Part shown: piece by piece, positions 7,657-15,737 of the stretch
How the letters are laid out: every line of letters starts with the position of its first letter
Position numbering within the stretch: position 1 is the stretch's first letter
Assembly (NCBI RefSeq): GCF_004348265.1
Contig: NZ_SMNT01000036.1
Location: 1-42,049 of the forward strand
DNA: 42,049 bases
Direction of reading: 5' to 3'
Source: Methylobacterium segetis
GTDB lineage: Bacteria; Pseudomonadota; Alphaproteobacteria; Rhizobiales; Beijerinckiaceae
The notes under the pieces: generated by a model
What the model was told of the DNA's origin: nothing
Database searches by the model: none
What the model saw: the letters and a program-made list of their open reading frames with translations, nothing else
Program-made: the position numbers and the translations under genes

Positions 7657-9255
7657 CTACGGCTCGAGCCCGAGGGCGAGCTGACCCTCCGGCGCCCGTG
7701 CCTGCGCTGAGAGGCCGTCGAGGAAGCGGGCCGCGTCCGCCGCGATCTCGCCCCGGCGCCTTGCATCCATCTTCGCCAGGGTCCGGTAGGGCATGGCGAG
7801 GCGTGGATTGCCGGACAGGCGATCCTCGTTCTCGATCAGGAAATTCCAGTAGAGGTAATTGAACGGGCAGGCCCGCGGGCCCGCCTTCCGCTTCACGTCG
7901 TAGGCGCAGGACCCGCAATAATCCGACATTCGGTCGATGTAGGCGCCCGACGCCGCGTAGGGCTTCGAGCCCATCACGCCCCCGTCCGCCCACAGCACCA
8001 TGCCGTGGACATTGGGCAATTCCACCCATTCGAAAGCGTCGGCGAACACGACGAGATACCATTCCTCGACCTGCGCCGGCTCGATTCCGGCGATGAGGGC
8101 GAAATTGCCCGTCACCATCAGGCGCTGGATATGGTGGGCGTAGGCATGCGCCCGCGTGTCCCGGATCACGTGCGCGAGGCAATTCATCGGCGTCTCGCCC
8201 GACCAGTAGAACCAGGGCAGGTCGCGCGTGGCGCGAAGCGCGTTGGTCCGGGCGTAATCCGGCATCCGCGCCCAGTAGAGGCCGCGCACGTATTCCCGCC
8301 AGCCGAGGATCTGGCGGATGAACCCTTCGGCGCAGTTCAGCGGCACGGAGCCCTCGCGGTAGGCGCGCTCGGCCGCGCGGCAGACCTCCTCCGGCGTGAG
8401 GAGGCCGGCGTTCAGGGCCGGCGCCAGCAGCGCGTGATAGAGGAAGGGCGCCCCGGCCTGCATCGCATCCTGATAGTCGCCGAAGGTCGGCAGGCACTCG
8501 GCGACGAAGTGCCGGAGCGCCTCGAGCGCGTCCGACCGCGTCACAGGCCAGGCGAAGCCGTCGAGGTCGCCGAAATGGTCGGGGAAGCGTGCGGCCACGA
8601 GGTCGATCACCGCCCGGGTGATCGCGTCCGGCGCGAAGCCCGGCCGGCGCGGCGGGACGTGGCCCTTCGGCAGGCGCCTGCGGTTCTCGGCGTCGAAGTT
8701 CCACTGGCCGCCGACGGGCTCGGCCCCCTCCATCAGAAAGCCGGTGCGGCGGCGCATGCCCCGATAGAACGTCTCCATGCGCAGGCTGCGCCTGTCCCCG
8801 GCCCAGGCCGCGAACTCGGCGCGCGGGCAGAGAAAGCGGTTGTCGTCGCGGATCTCGACCGGGAGGGCGAGATCGTCCCGCCATCCCTGCATCATCTCGT
8901 GGACGCGCCACTCGCCGGGCTCGGTCACCACCACCCGGTCCGGCCGGTGGCGGGCGACCGCCCGCTCGAGCTCGCCCGTGAAGCTGCCGCTGTTGCCCGC
9001 ATCGTCGAGGCGAACGTAATCGACCGCGACCCCCTCGGCCCGGAGCTCGTCCGCGAAGTGCCGCATCGCCGAGAACAGGAAGGCGATCTTCTGCTTGTGG
9101 TGGCGGACATAGGTCGCCTCGGCCTCGACCTCGACGAGCAAAACCACGTCGCGATCCGGGTCGAGGTCGGTCAGCGAGCTGACCCGCCGGTGGAGCTGGT
9201 CGCCGAGGACGAAGCGCAGGGTCCCCGCCGCGCGGGCCGCGCGCCTCCCCGCCAC
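7657..9255 (-). CDS. phrB: Iron-sulfur (6-4) photolyase, PhrB/FeS-BCP class
   Basis: This enzyme uses light and FAD to reverse UV-induced (6-4) photoproducts in DNA. With the GTG start at 9255 it is 532 residues. Cysteines at 359, 447, 450 and 463 have spacings of 88, 3 and 13, identical to the four [4Fe-4S] ligands of Agrobacterium PhrB (350, 438, 441, 454). Applying the same offset of nine, H375, Y433 and Y439 match PhrB H366, Y424 and Y430 of the lesion-binding site. The N-terminal antenna domain starts L-R-F-V-L-G-D-Q-L. The frame stays open into the upstream SDR, but that part is shadow sequence; the chosen start lies four bases after the SDR stop, so the two genes form an operon. Confidence 0.93.
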   Translation of the reverse strand: MAGRRAARAAGTLRFVLGDQLHRRVSSLTDLDPDRDVVLLVEVEAEATYVRHHKQKIAFLFSAMRHFADELRAEGVAVDYVRLDDAGNSGSFTGELERAVARHRPDRVVVTEPGEWRVHEMMQGWRDDLALPVEIRDDNRFLCPRAEFAAWAGDRRSLRMETFYRGMRRRTGFLMEGAEPVGGQWNFDAENRRRLPKGHVPPRRPGFAPDAITRAVIDLVAARFPDHFGDLDGFAWPVTRSDALEALRHFVAECLPTFGDYQDAMQAGAPFLYHALLAPALNAGLLTPEEVCRAAERAYREGSVPLNCAEGFIRQILGWREYVRGLYWARMPDYARTNALRATRDLPWFYWSGETPMNCLAHVIRDTRAHAYAHHIQRLMVTGNFALIAGIEPAQVEEWYLVVFADAFEWVELPNVHGMVLWADGGVMGSKPYAASGAYIDRMSDYCGSCAYDVKRKAGPRACPFNYLYWNFLIENEDRLSGNPRLAMPYRTLAKMDARRRGEIAADAARFLDGLSAQARAPEGQLALGLEP

Positions 9256-9259
9256 CGCC

Positions 9260-9994
9260 TCAGCCCTTGGTCCGCAGCATCGCCCGCCCGCCATCGGCGC
9301 CGATGATCTGACCGGTGATCCAGGCCGCCTCCTCGGAGACGAGGAAGCTCGCGAGCGCGGCGACGTCCTCGGGGCGCCCGAGGCGCTGCAGGGCGTGCAT
9401 CTGGGCGATGCCCTGGGCCCGGGTCTCATTGCCGGTGATCGCCGCGGCAAGCGGCGTCCGGGTGAGCGAGGGCGCCACCACGTTGACGCGCACCTGCGGC
9501 GCGAGTTCGGCCGCGAGCGACAGGGCGAGCCCCTCGACCGCGCCCTTCGCCATTGCCACCGAGGCATGGGACGGGAACCCCTGCGCCACCGCCACCGTGG
9601 AGAACAGGACGACGCCCGCCCCTGCCTCGCCCGCGCCGGCCTTCAGGGCGGACGCCGCCGATTGGAGCGCCAGGAAGGCGCCGAGGGCGTTGATGCGGAA
9701 ATCGGCTTCGACATCCTCGGCGGTCAGCCTCGCGAGGTGGCGCAGATTGATCGTGCCCACCGCGTAGACGAGGCCACCGAGGCGCCCGCCGGCCTCGCGG
9801 GTCACCTGGTCGAAGAAGGCGGGGTCCGTCACGTCACCGGCCGTGATCGTGGTGTCGCCGAGGTGATCCGCGGCCTCCTCGAGCCGGGCGGCATCGCGGG
9901 CGGCGAGATGGAGCGCGTAGCCGCGTGCCCGCAAGGCCCGCGCCGTGGCGCGCCCGATGCCGCCCGTGCCCCCGTAGATCACCACCCGTTCCAT
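9260..9994 (-). CDS. SDR-family protein lacking the catalytic tyrosine
   Basis: This is a 244-residue short-chain dehydrogenase/reductase fold. The cofactor motif G-G-T-G-G-I-G is at residues 8-14 and the C-terminal part carries the usual I-T-G-Q-I-I-G-A-D-G-G. In the active site the expected Y-x-x-x-K reads V146-A-M-A-K150, so the tyrosine is replaced by valine while the lysine and the preceding S132/T133 remain. It may be an inactive, regulatory or re-tuned SDR. It sits immediately upstream of the photolyase on the same strand and divergent from a formyltransferase-like gene, so its partner is probably in this locus. Substrate is unknown. Confidence 0.85.
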   Translation of the reverse strand: MERVVIYGGTGGIGRATARALRARGYALHLAARDAARLEEAADHLGDTTITAGDVTDPAFFDQVTREAGGRLGGLVYAVGTINLRHLARLTAEDVEADFRINALGAFLALQSAASALKAGAGEAGAGVVLFSTVAVAQGFPSHASVAMAKGAVEGLALSLAAELAPQVRVNVVAPSLTRTPLAAAITGNETRAQGIAQMHALQRLGRPEDVAALASFLVSEEAAWITGQIIGADGGRAMLRTKG

Positions 9995-10166
9995 CGGCGT
10001 CCCGTCCCTCGGCGGATCCGGCGCGGATTTTTCGCGCGGGCCGCGACCATTCCCGCGGAATGATGCTTAGGTATGGCGCGGGGATGCCCCGGGGAGTCGC
10101 GGCGCGCGGCCCGGCCCCATCGTCAATGTCGCAGCCGGAGCCCCGGCCCCGGCGTCAGGAGCCTGC

Positions 10167-11033
10167 ATGAAATTCGCCTTTGCGGGCATCGATTTCCTCG
10201 GCGGCGTGTTCGACGCGCTGATCCAGGCCGGCTGGACGCCGATCAAGCTGTTCACGCGGCCCTGCGACGGGATCTACGACCACAACGAGGCGGTCGTGGC
10301 GCTGGCGCGCCAGCACCGGCTGCCCATGCAGCTCTCGCGGCTGCGCATCGGCGATCTCGACGCGCTCAACGCCGCCCACGGCCGCGACTGGGCCCTCGTC
10401 GTAGCGGGCTATCCCTGGCTCATCACCGGCTGGCACGGGCGCGCAGCCTACGCGCTGAATTTCCATCCCTCCCCGCTGCCGACCGGGCGCGGCCCCTACC
10501 CGCTCTTTCAGGCGATCCGCGAGGGCTATGAGAGCTGGGGCGTCACCGCGCACGTCCTCGCCGAGCAGGGCTTCGACACGGGCGATATCCTGGCCCAGGA
10601 CATCTTCCCCGTCTCACCCGGAGAGACGCACGAATCCCTCCTCGCCAAGTGCCAGATGGCGGCGCGGCGGCTCGCCTCCGGGCCGATCGCGCGTAACTTG
10701 CCCACGCGCTGGCGCAGGCCCGAACCGCAGGGCGACGGCTCCTACTGGGCACGGGTGAGCGACGCCGACCGGACCCTCGACTTCCGCCAGGAGGTCGAGG
10801 CGATCCTGCGCCGCGTGCGGGCCTTCGGGTCGATCGAGACGATCGCCCGGCTCGGCGACAGCCGTGTCTTCGTCGCTGCCGCCGAGGGCTGGCGGGAAGC
10901 CCACACCCACCCGCCCGGCACCATCGTCCACCGCTACCGCCGCCAGATCGTGGTGGCGGCCCGGGACGGCTACGTGCTCGTCACCCGCTGGAGCCTCGTG
11001 CCGATCAACGAGGCCGGGCAGATCGGCCGCTGA
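10167..11033 (+). CDS. Formyltransferase-domain protein
   Basis: This 288-residue protein has the N10-formyl-tetrahydrofolate-dependent formyltransferase fold. It keeps the catalytic triad as N98 and H100 (N-F-H-P-S-P-L-P) and D140 (F-D-T-G-D-I-L), and a C-terminal domain of the FMT type. It is shorter than methionyl-tRNA formyltransferase and its [11 protein letters not shown] loop differs from the S-L-L-P-x-x-R-G of true Fmt, so the acceptor is probably a sugar amine or other small amine. AGGAG at 10157-10161 supports the start. DUF2256 follows after two bases, and the photolyase/SDR pair is divergent from it. Confidence 0.83.
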   Translation: MKFAFAGIDFLGGVFDALIQAGWTPIKLFTRPCDGIYDHNEAVVALARQHRLPMQLSRLRIGDLDALNAAHGRDWALVVAGYPWLITGWHGRAAYALNFHPSPLPTGRGPYPLFQAIREGYESWGVTAHVLAEQGFDTGDILAQDIFPVSPGETHESLLAKCQMAARRLASGPIARNLPTRWRRPEPQGDGSYWARVSDADRTLDFRQEVEAILRRVRAFGSIETIARLGDSRVFVAAAEGWREAHTHPPGTIVHRYRRQIVVAARDGYVLVTRWSLVPINEAGQIGR

Positions 11034-11035
11034 CG

Positions 11036-11194
11036 ATGGCGCGGATGCGCCGCAAGGGCGATCTCCCGACGAAGCCCTGCGCCCAGTGCGGCAGGCCCTT
11101 CGCGTGGCGCAAGAAATGGGAGCGGGTCTGGGAGGAGGTGCGCTACTGCTCCGACCGCTGCCGGGCGGAGGCGAAGCGGGAGCGGACGGGGTGA
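11036..11194 (+). CDS. DUF2256 zinc-ribbon small protein
   Basis: This 52-residue protein has [17 protein letters not shown] followed by R-Y-C-S-D-R-C-R, a compact four-cysteine (CxxC...CxxxC) zinc-ribbon that matches the DUF2256 family. DUF2256 genes are often found next to, or fused with, cryptochrome/photolyase genes, which fits the iron-sulfur photolyase 1.8 kb away. It starts two bases after the formyltransferase stop, so the two are certainly co-transcribed. It is too short for most ORF cut-offs. Function is unknown. Confidence 0.9.
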   Translation: MARMRRKGDLPTKPCAQCGRPFAWRKKWERVWEEVRYCSDRCRAEAKRERTG

Positions 11195-11202
11195 GGCCGC
11201 CC

Positions 11203-11826
11203 TCAGGAACGACGTCCGGACCCGGAAGGCGTCACCCCGAGCGTTCGCCGCAGCGCCTCCGGCGTGTCCACATCGAAGCCCATCCCGGCCGTGCCGGCGA
11301 TCTCCAGCACGTCGTCGCGCCCGGCCAGCAGCGGACCGGCGCCCCGGTCGCCCCTCAGCGCGGCCAGGGCCGGCCCGAGGCGGCGCAGGTTGAGGAGCAC
11401 CGGGTTGCCGCGCCGCCCCGCATGGACCGGGATCACGGCGGCCGGGCGCGGCTCGGCGCCCGCGAAAGCGTCGGCCAAGCGGTCGAGGTCTCCACCCGTG
11501 ACGCGCGGCATGTCGCCGAGGAGGATCACGGCCGCCCCGATCCCCGCGGGCAGGGATGCGAGCCCGGCCCTGAGGGATGTCGAGAGACCCTCCGCAAAGT
11601 CGGGATTGCGCAGGCAGGTCAGGTCGAGGTCTCGGAGCGCCGCGCGCACGCCCTCCGCGTGGGCACCGAGAACCGCCACGACGGGGCGCAGCCGCGAGGC
11701 GAGCGCGGCCTCCGCCGCGTGGCGCACGAGGGGGCGGCCCTCGAGTTCGGCGAGAAGCTTGGGTTCGGGCCCGAAGCGGGTGCCGCGCCCGGCCGCGAGG
11801 ATCAGGGCGGCGACCGCCTCAGCCAT
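11203..11826 (-). CDS. MocA-like molybdenum cofactor cytidylyltransferase
   Basis: This is an NTP-transferase of the MobA/MocA superfamily, which adds CMP to molybdopterin for hydroxylases of the xanthine dehydrogenase/CO dehydrogenase family. The 207-residue product opens with L-I-L-A-A-G-R-G-T-R-F-G (nucleotide loop, about residues 8-19) and has the L-L-G-D-M-P-R-V metal-binding motif near 100 and G-R-R-G-N-P-V-L near 140. It is the last gene of a four-gene overlapping operon; its ATG lies eight bases inside the preceding gene. Cytidylyl rather than guanylyl transfer is inferred from the XdhC/CoxI partners. Confidence 0.85.
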   Translation of the reverse strand: MAEAVAALILAAGRGTRFGPEPKLLAELEGRPLVRHAAEAALASRLRPVVAVLGAHAEGVRAALRDLDLTCLRNPDFAEGLSTSLRAGLASLPAGIGAAVILLGDMPRVTGGDLDRLADAFAGAEPRPAAVIPVHAGRRGNPVLLNLRRLGPALAALRGDRGAGPLLAGRDDVLEIAGTAGMGFDVDTPEALRRTLGVTPSGSGRRS

Positions 11827-12847
11827 CCTCCTCCTCCGCGCTCGCGCCGCCGCCGCGCGGCTGCGGGCGCGAGACGATCTCGGTGAGGAGGCCGCCGACG
11901 CCGAGCGCCACGATGTCGGCGCGGGTCACGGCGAGCCCGGCGAGCAACCGGTGCAGGATCCAGTCGAACCCGTTCTCCTTCGGCGAGCGCGCACAGCCCG
12001 GCGCGCCGATCACCGGCACGGCACCGCGGGCGCCGACGAGGAGGAGGTTGCCCGGATCGACCGGCATGCCGAGATGGTCGACCCGGCCGCCCGCCGCCTC
12101 GATGCCGGCCGGGATCACGTCCCGCCGGTCCGCGATGGCCGAGGCGCCGAAGATCACGGCGAGTTCGGCACCGTCGCGGTCGATCAGGTCGGCCAGAGCC
12201 GTGGCGACGGCGGCACCCTCGTGGGGAACACGGCGTTCCGCGACGATCCCCGCCCCCGTCGGCGCGAGGCGCTGCGCCAGGGTGCGCAGGGTCTTCTCGA
12301 CGGTCGCCGGCTTGAGGCTCGGCAGCAGGGTCGAGACCACGCCGATTCGGGTCAGGCGATAGGGCTCGACCGCGATCGGAGGGCTGAGGGCCGCCGCGCG
12401 GGCGCGCTCGATCAGCGCCCCCGGCACCGCGTAGGGGATGATCTTGACGGTCGCCACCATCTCCCCGGCCGCCACCGGCTTGAACGGCGGCAGCGTCGCC
12501 ACCGTGATCGCCTCGTCGACGGCGTTCGCCGCGTCGATCCCCTCGCGGGCGACGCGCAGAACGCCCGCCCGCACCGCGTGGAGATTGCAGCGGCCGGTGA
12601 AGGGCTCGGCGGCGGAGACGCCCTCCCCGGCCATGTGCCGCGCGAGGCGCGAGGCCGCCTCGTCCTCGCCGAGGTCGCCCGGCTCGAGCCGCGCCGCGAC
12701 GATCTCCCGGAGGCCGGCTCTCTCGAGCCGGGCCACGATCTCCGCCGAGATCGGGCTTCCCTTGCGCAGGGTGGCGTCGTCCGCCCGGACGGAATGCGCG
12801 GCGATGAGGCCCGCGGCCTCGTGCAGCGGAACCGGCCCGAATTTCAC
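11819..12847 (-). CDS. MoeA-like molybdopterin-binding protein
   Basis: This 342-residue protein resembles the molybdopterin-binding part of MoeA/CinA proteins. Seen features are an N-terminal P-L-H-E-A-A-G segment like MoeA domain 1, a central substrate-binding fold with L-A-V-I-F-G-A-S-A-I-A-D-R-R-D-V-I-P, then H-L-G-M-P-V-D-P-G-N and the P-G-C-A-R-S motif. In other Alphaproteobacteria this domain is often fused to a MocA domain; here it overlaps the separate mocA-like gene by eight bases, as if that fusion were split. GTG start overlaps the stop of the upstream XdhC gene. It likely supplies or holds the cofactor during cytidylation. Confidence 0.83.
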   Translation of the reverse strand: MKFGPVPLHEAAGLIAAHSVRADDATLRKGSPISAEIVARLERAGLREIVAARLEPGDLGEDEAASRLARHMAGEGVSAAEPFTGRCNLHAVRAGVLRVAREGIDAANAVDEAITVATLPPFKPVAAGEMVATVKIIPYAVPGALIERARAAALSPPIAVEPYRLTRIGVVSTLLPSLKPATVEKTLRTLAQRLAPTGAGIVAERRVPHEGAAVATALADLIDRDGAELAVIFGASAIADRRDVIPAGIEAAGGRVDHLGMPVDPGNLLLVGARGAVPVIGAPGCARSPKENGFDWILHRLLAGLAVTRADIVALGVGGLLTEIVSRPQPRGGGASAEEEDG

Positions 12848-13539
12848 GCGCCCGCTCCCGTCCGGCGCCGGGCGGCGACGATCTCGGCGAGGATCGCGAC
12901 CGCGATCTCGGGGGGTGTGGCAGCACCGATATCGAGGCCGATCGGCGCCCGGATGCGGCCGGTCTCGGCCTGCCCGAAGCCGGCTTCCGTCAGGCGATCG
13001 AGGCGCCGGGCATGGGTCTTCCGCGAGCCGAGCGCGCCGACGTAGAAGCAGCCTGCCCTCAGGGCGGACCGAAGCGCCGGATCGTCGATCTTGGGATCGT
13101 GGGTCAGGGCGGCCACGGCGCAGTAGCGGTCGAGCGGCGGCACGGGCCCGGCGAACGCCTCGTCCGGCCAGAGCGACACGAGTTCGATGCCGGGAAAGCG
13201 CTCGGGTGTCGCGAAGGCGGTGCGCGGGTCGATCACCGTGACGGCGAGGTCGAGGCCCGCGGCCATCGGCGCGAGCGCCTGGCTGATATGGACCGCACCG
13301 ATCACCACGAGCCGCACCGGGGGGACCTGGACGGTGAGGAAGAGGTCTCGCCCGCCGGCCTCCACGAGCCCGCTGCGGCCGCTCGCGAGATGCGTGCGCA
13401 ACGTCTCGGCGAGCGGGTCGGCGTCGATCTCCGCCTCGCGCACCAGCCGTTGCTCGCCGCTCGCGACGTCGGTGACGAGGATGGCGGCGCGGCGCGCGGC
13501 GCGCTCGGCGTTGAGGGCCGCGAGGGTCTCGATGCGCAT
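12844..13539 (-). CDS. XdhC/CoxI family protein, Rossmann-domain type
   Basis: This chaperone-like protein carries or sulfurates molybdenum cofactor for insertion into a xanthine dehydrogenase-type enzyme. The 231-residue product has the XdhC C-terminal Rossmann-like region: L-V-V-I-G-A-V-H-I-S-Q-A-L, D-P-R-T-A-F-A-T, A-L-T-H-D-P-K-I-D and Y-V-G-A-L-G-S-R-K-T-H. The frame is open to 13692, but the ATG at 13539 overlaps the upstream stop (ATGA), as do all junctions of this operon, and is the better start. Confidence 0.88.
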   Translation of the reverse strand: MRIETLAALNAERAARRAAILVTDVASGEQRLVREAEIDADPLAETLRTHLASGRSGLVEAGGRDLFLTVQVPPVRLVVIGAVHISQALAPMAAGLDLAVTVIDPRTAFATPERFPGIELVSLWPDEAFAGPVPPLDRYCAVAALTHDPKIDDPALRSALRAGCFYVGALGSRKTHARRLDRLTEAGFGQAETGRIRAPIGLDIGAATPPEIAVAILAEIVAARRRTGAGA

Positions 13540-13862
13540 CAGGCGACCCGTTCGAGGAAGACGCGGATCCGCCCCCCGCAGGAGAGGCCCGCCCGCCACG
13601 CCGTCTCGTCGGCCACGCCGAATTCGAGGATGCGCGGGCGACCGTCCGCGATCACGTCGAGCCCTTCGGTGATGACCTCGCCCTCGACGCACCCGCCCGA
13701 GACGGAGCCGAGGAAATTGCCGGCGCCGTCGATGACGAGGTGGCTGCCGACCGGGCGCGGCGCCGAGCCCCAGGTCTCGATCACGGTCGCGACGGCGACG
13801 TCGCGCCCGTCCCGCCGCCAGGACTCGGCGGCGGCAAGGATGTCTGTGTCGGTGGCGAGCAT
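13539..13862 (-). CDS. XdhC/CoxF small protein (N-terminal XdhC domain)
   Basis: The first gene of the molybdenum-cofactor operon encodes 107 residues covering the short XdhC/CoxI domain: T-V-I-E-T-W-G-S-A-P-R-P-V-G-S near residue 30 and G-S-V-S-G-G-C-V-E-G-E-V near 50. The Cys in S-G-G-C-V-E is conserved in the family, and a later L-S-C-G-G-R-I motif closes it. Together with the next gene it corresponds to one split XdhC. The open frame extends to 14063, but the upstream part is not family-like. The client enzyme is not in the window. Confidence 0.88.
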   Translation of the reverse strand: MLATDTDILAAAESWRRDGRDVAVATVIETWGSAPRPVGSHLVIDGAGNFLGSVSGGCVEGEVITEGLDVIADGRPRILEFGVADETAWRAGLSCGGRIRVFLERVA

Positions 13863-14062
13863 GGCGCGGGATCCCGCAACGGGCGGCAAGCCGGGGCCCC
13901 GGCCGCGCCCGAACGGGTGGAGAGGGAGGCAGTTAGGCGGTCCCGCGCGGGGCGCAAGCCGGGCGCGCTCCGCGGCCGGGCAGCGCGTGCCTTTCCGCAC
14001 CGCGCCGCCGGGAGTATCAAACCGGACGGAGATTGCTCCGCCACCGCGCCCGGCGAACCTCA

Positions 14063-15184
14063 ATGAAGCTTACTCCGGCCGTTCTTCTCGCTCTCATCGC
14101 GGTCGCCGCCCCGGCACGGGCTCAGGCACCGGCCTCAACCCCCCTGAAGATCGGGCTGGCGGCGCCGCTGACGGGGCCGGATGCCGCTTTCGGGCAGGGC
14201 CTGCGCCTCGGCGCCGAGCAGGCGGTCGCCGACCTCAACCGGGGCGGAGGCCGCAAGCTCACCCTCGTCGTCGCCGACGATGCCGGCGATCCGAAGCAGG
14301 GCGCGGCCCTCGCCCGGAAGTTTGCCGCCGAAGGGATCAGCCTCGTCGTGGGGCCGTTCGCCTCCTCGGTCGCGGCCCTCGCGCAGCCGGCCTACGAGGA
14401 GGCGGGCATCGTGATGGTGACGCCCGGCGCGACCTGGACGCCCCTGAGCGGGCGAGGTGCCTGGAACCTGTTCCGGCTCGTCCCGAGTGACGCGCAGCAG
14501 GCGGCCTTCGCCGGGGCCTACCTCGCGGACCGCTACGGCAGCCGACGCATCGGCCTCGTGCACGACCGCACCACCTTCGGCCGCGGACTTGCCGACGAGG
14601 TCGGTCGCACGCTCAAGGCTCGGGGGCGCCGGGAGGTGCTGTTCGAGAGCCTGCCCCGCGGCGCGAAGGACGCCGCGGATCTCGCGGCGAAGCTGAAACG
14701 GGCGGCGGTCGAGGTCGTCTATTTCGGCGGCCTCGCGCCGGAGGCGGCGCTGCTCATCCGGGCGATGCGCGAGGCCGGCCTCGACGCACCGCTCGTCGGC
14801 AGCGATGGCCTGCTGGACAAGGATTTCGCGCAGGCGGCCGGCCCCGGTGCCGAGGGCACGGTGATGACGATGGAGCCCGAGCCGCGCAGGCTGCCCGAGC
14901 CGCGGGGCGGCAAGGCGCCGGCGCGCACGCCCGAGGCGGAGGCCGTGGCGGCACGGGCCTATGCGGCGGTCGAGCTTCTCGCGCTCGGCGCGGCGCGGGC
15001 GAGATCGGCGCAGGCCCGCAAGGTCGCCGCCGCCCTGCGGGAGGACGCGCCGATCCGGACCCTCGTCGGCGACCTCGCCTTCGACGCGCAGGGCGACGCG
15101 CGCTACCCCGACCTCGTCCTGCGGACTTGGCGACGGGCGCCGGACGGCCGCATCGACTACCTGATCGCCGAGGGAGGCCCTTGA
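14063..15184 (+). CDS. LivK-type periplasmic substrate-binding protein
   Basis: This is a periplasmic binding protein of the branched-chain amino acid (peripla_BP_6) type. It has a signal peptide (residues 1-21, cleavage near A-R-A-Q-A), then P-L-K-I-G-L-A-A-P-L-T-G-P-D-A and G-A-E-Q-A-V-A-D-L-N, both typical of LivK/HAAT proteins. The two Rossmann-like lobes fill the remaining 350 residues. No permease or ATPase gene lies beside it, so it is an orphan that must use a transporter encoded elsewhere or act as a sensor. The ligand cannot be told from the sequence. Confidence 0.87.
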   Translation: MKLTPAVLLALIAVAAPARAQAPASTPLKIGLAAPLTGPDAAFGQGLRLGAEQAVADLNRGGGRKLTLVVADDAGDPKQGAALARKFAAEGISLVVGPFASSVAALAQPAYEEAGIVMVTPGATWTPLSGRGAWNLFRLVPSDAQQAAFAGAYLADRYGSRRIGLVHDRTTFGRGLADEVGRTLKARGRREVLFESLPRGAKDAADLAAKLKRAAVEVVYFGGLAPEAALLIRAMREAGLDAPLVGSDGLLDKDFAQAAGPGAEGTVMTMEPEPRRLPEPRGGKAPARTPEAEAVAARAYAAVELLALGAARARSAQARKVAAALREDAPIRTLVGDLAFDAQGDARYPDLVLRTWRRAPDGRIDYLIAEGGP

Positions 15185-15230
15185 GGGCGGCTTTCCTGTC
15201 GATGGCGGGGGTGGGTGCGGGCGCACGCGC

Positions 15231-15259
15231 TTGCTTCGCCACCGCGCCGACACTACATG
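15231..15259 (+). promoter_or_regulatory. Candidate promoter for infA
   Basis: TTGCTT (15231-15236) and TACATG (15254-15259) are separated by 17 bases, about 130 bp before the IF-1 start. The match to sigma-70 consensus is partial. No ORF is supported in the 200-bp gap. Confidence 0.3.
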
Positions 15260-15386
15260 CGTGCTACGCTTGACGGCTTCGCGCATCCGACGGGATCGGA
15301 CCCGCCGCCCCGGCGTTTTGCTGATTGGCTGGTGAACGTGATCCCGGATCCCCGCGCTCGCCGGGCGCTCCGGCTGGAGAGGATGG

Positions 15387-15659
15387 ATGGCGAAAGAAGA
15401 ATTGATGCAGTTCGACGGTCTCGTTCTCGAGATCCTTCCGGATGCCCGCTACCGCGTGCAGCTCGACCAGGGCCACGAGATCGTGGCCTACACGGCCGGC
15501 AAGATGAAGAAGAACCGCATCAAGACCCTCGCCGGCGATCGCGTCACGGTCGAGATGTCGCCCTACGACCTGGAGAAGGGCCGCCTCGTCTTCCGTCACA
15601 AGGACGAGCGCTCCGGCCCCCGCCCGCCCGTCCGCGGCGGCCAGTTCCGGCGCCGCTGA
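15387..15659 (+). CDS. infA: Translation initiation factor IF-1, long form
   Basis: IF-1 binds the ribosomal A site and aids 30S initiation. The S1-like OB fold covers residues 1-72: [32 protein letters not shown] and [10 protein letters not shown]. It is 90 residues, whereas classical IF-1 has about 72; the additional Arg/Gly/Pro-rich tail ([12 protein letters not shown]) could contact RNA. GGAGAGGA immediately before the ATG is a strong ribosome-binding site. Because of the tail this may be a second IF-1 paralogue beside a standard one. Confidence 0.9.
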   Translation: MAKEELMQFDGLVLEILPDARYRVQLDQGHEIVAYTAGKMKKNRIKTLAGDRVTVEMSPYDLEKGRLVFRHKDERSGPRPPVRGGQFRRR

Positions 15660-15688
15660 CGCGCCTCCCGGACCCAGCCCCCTGTAGG

Positions 15689-15715
15689 CGCCGGCCCGCT
15701 CGCGCGAGGCCGGCG
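15689..15715. terminator. Hairpin between convergent infA and parC
   Basis: Perfect 8-bp arms CGCCGGCC (15689-15696) and GGCCGGCG (15708-15715) enclose an 11-base loop, 30 bp after infA and 22 bp after parC, which converge here. There is no long T-run, only a short TTGT on the infA side. It could serve both transcripts. Confidence 0.5.
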
Positions 15716-15737
15716 TTGTCGCGTCCGGCGCTCGCGT

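Noticed and set aside
9256..9567. N-terminal extension of the photolyase frame over the SDR gene
   Set aside because: The extension is out-of-frame shadow of the SDR; the photolyase domain begins at the GTG at 9255 and the cysteine numbering then matches PhrB with a constant offset.
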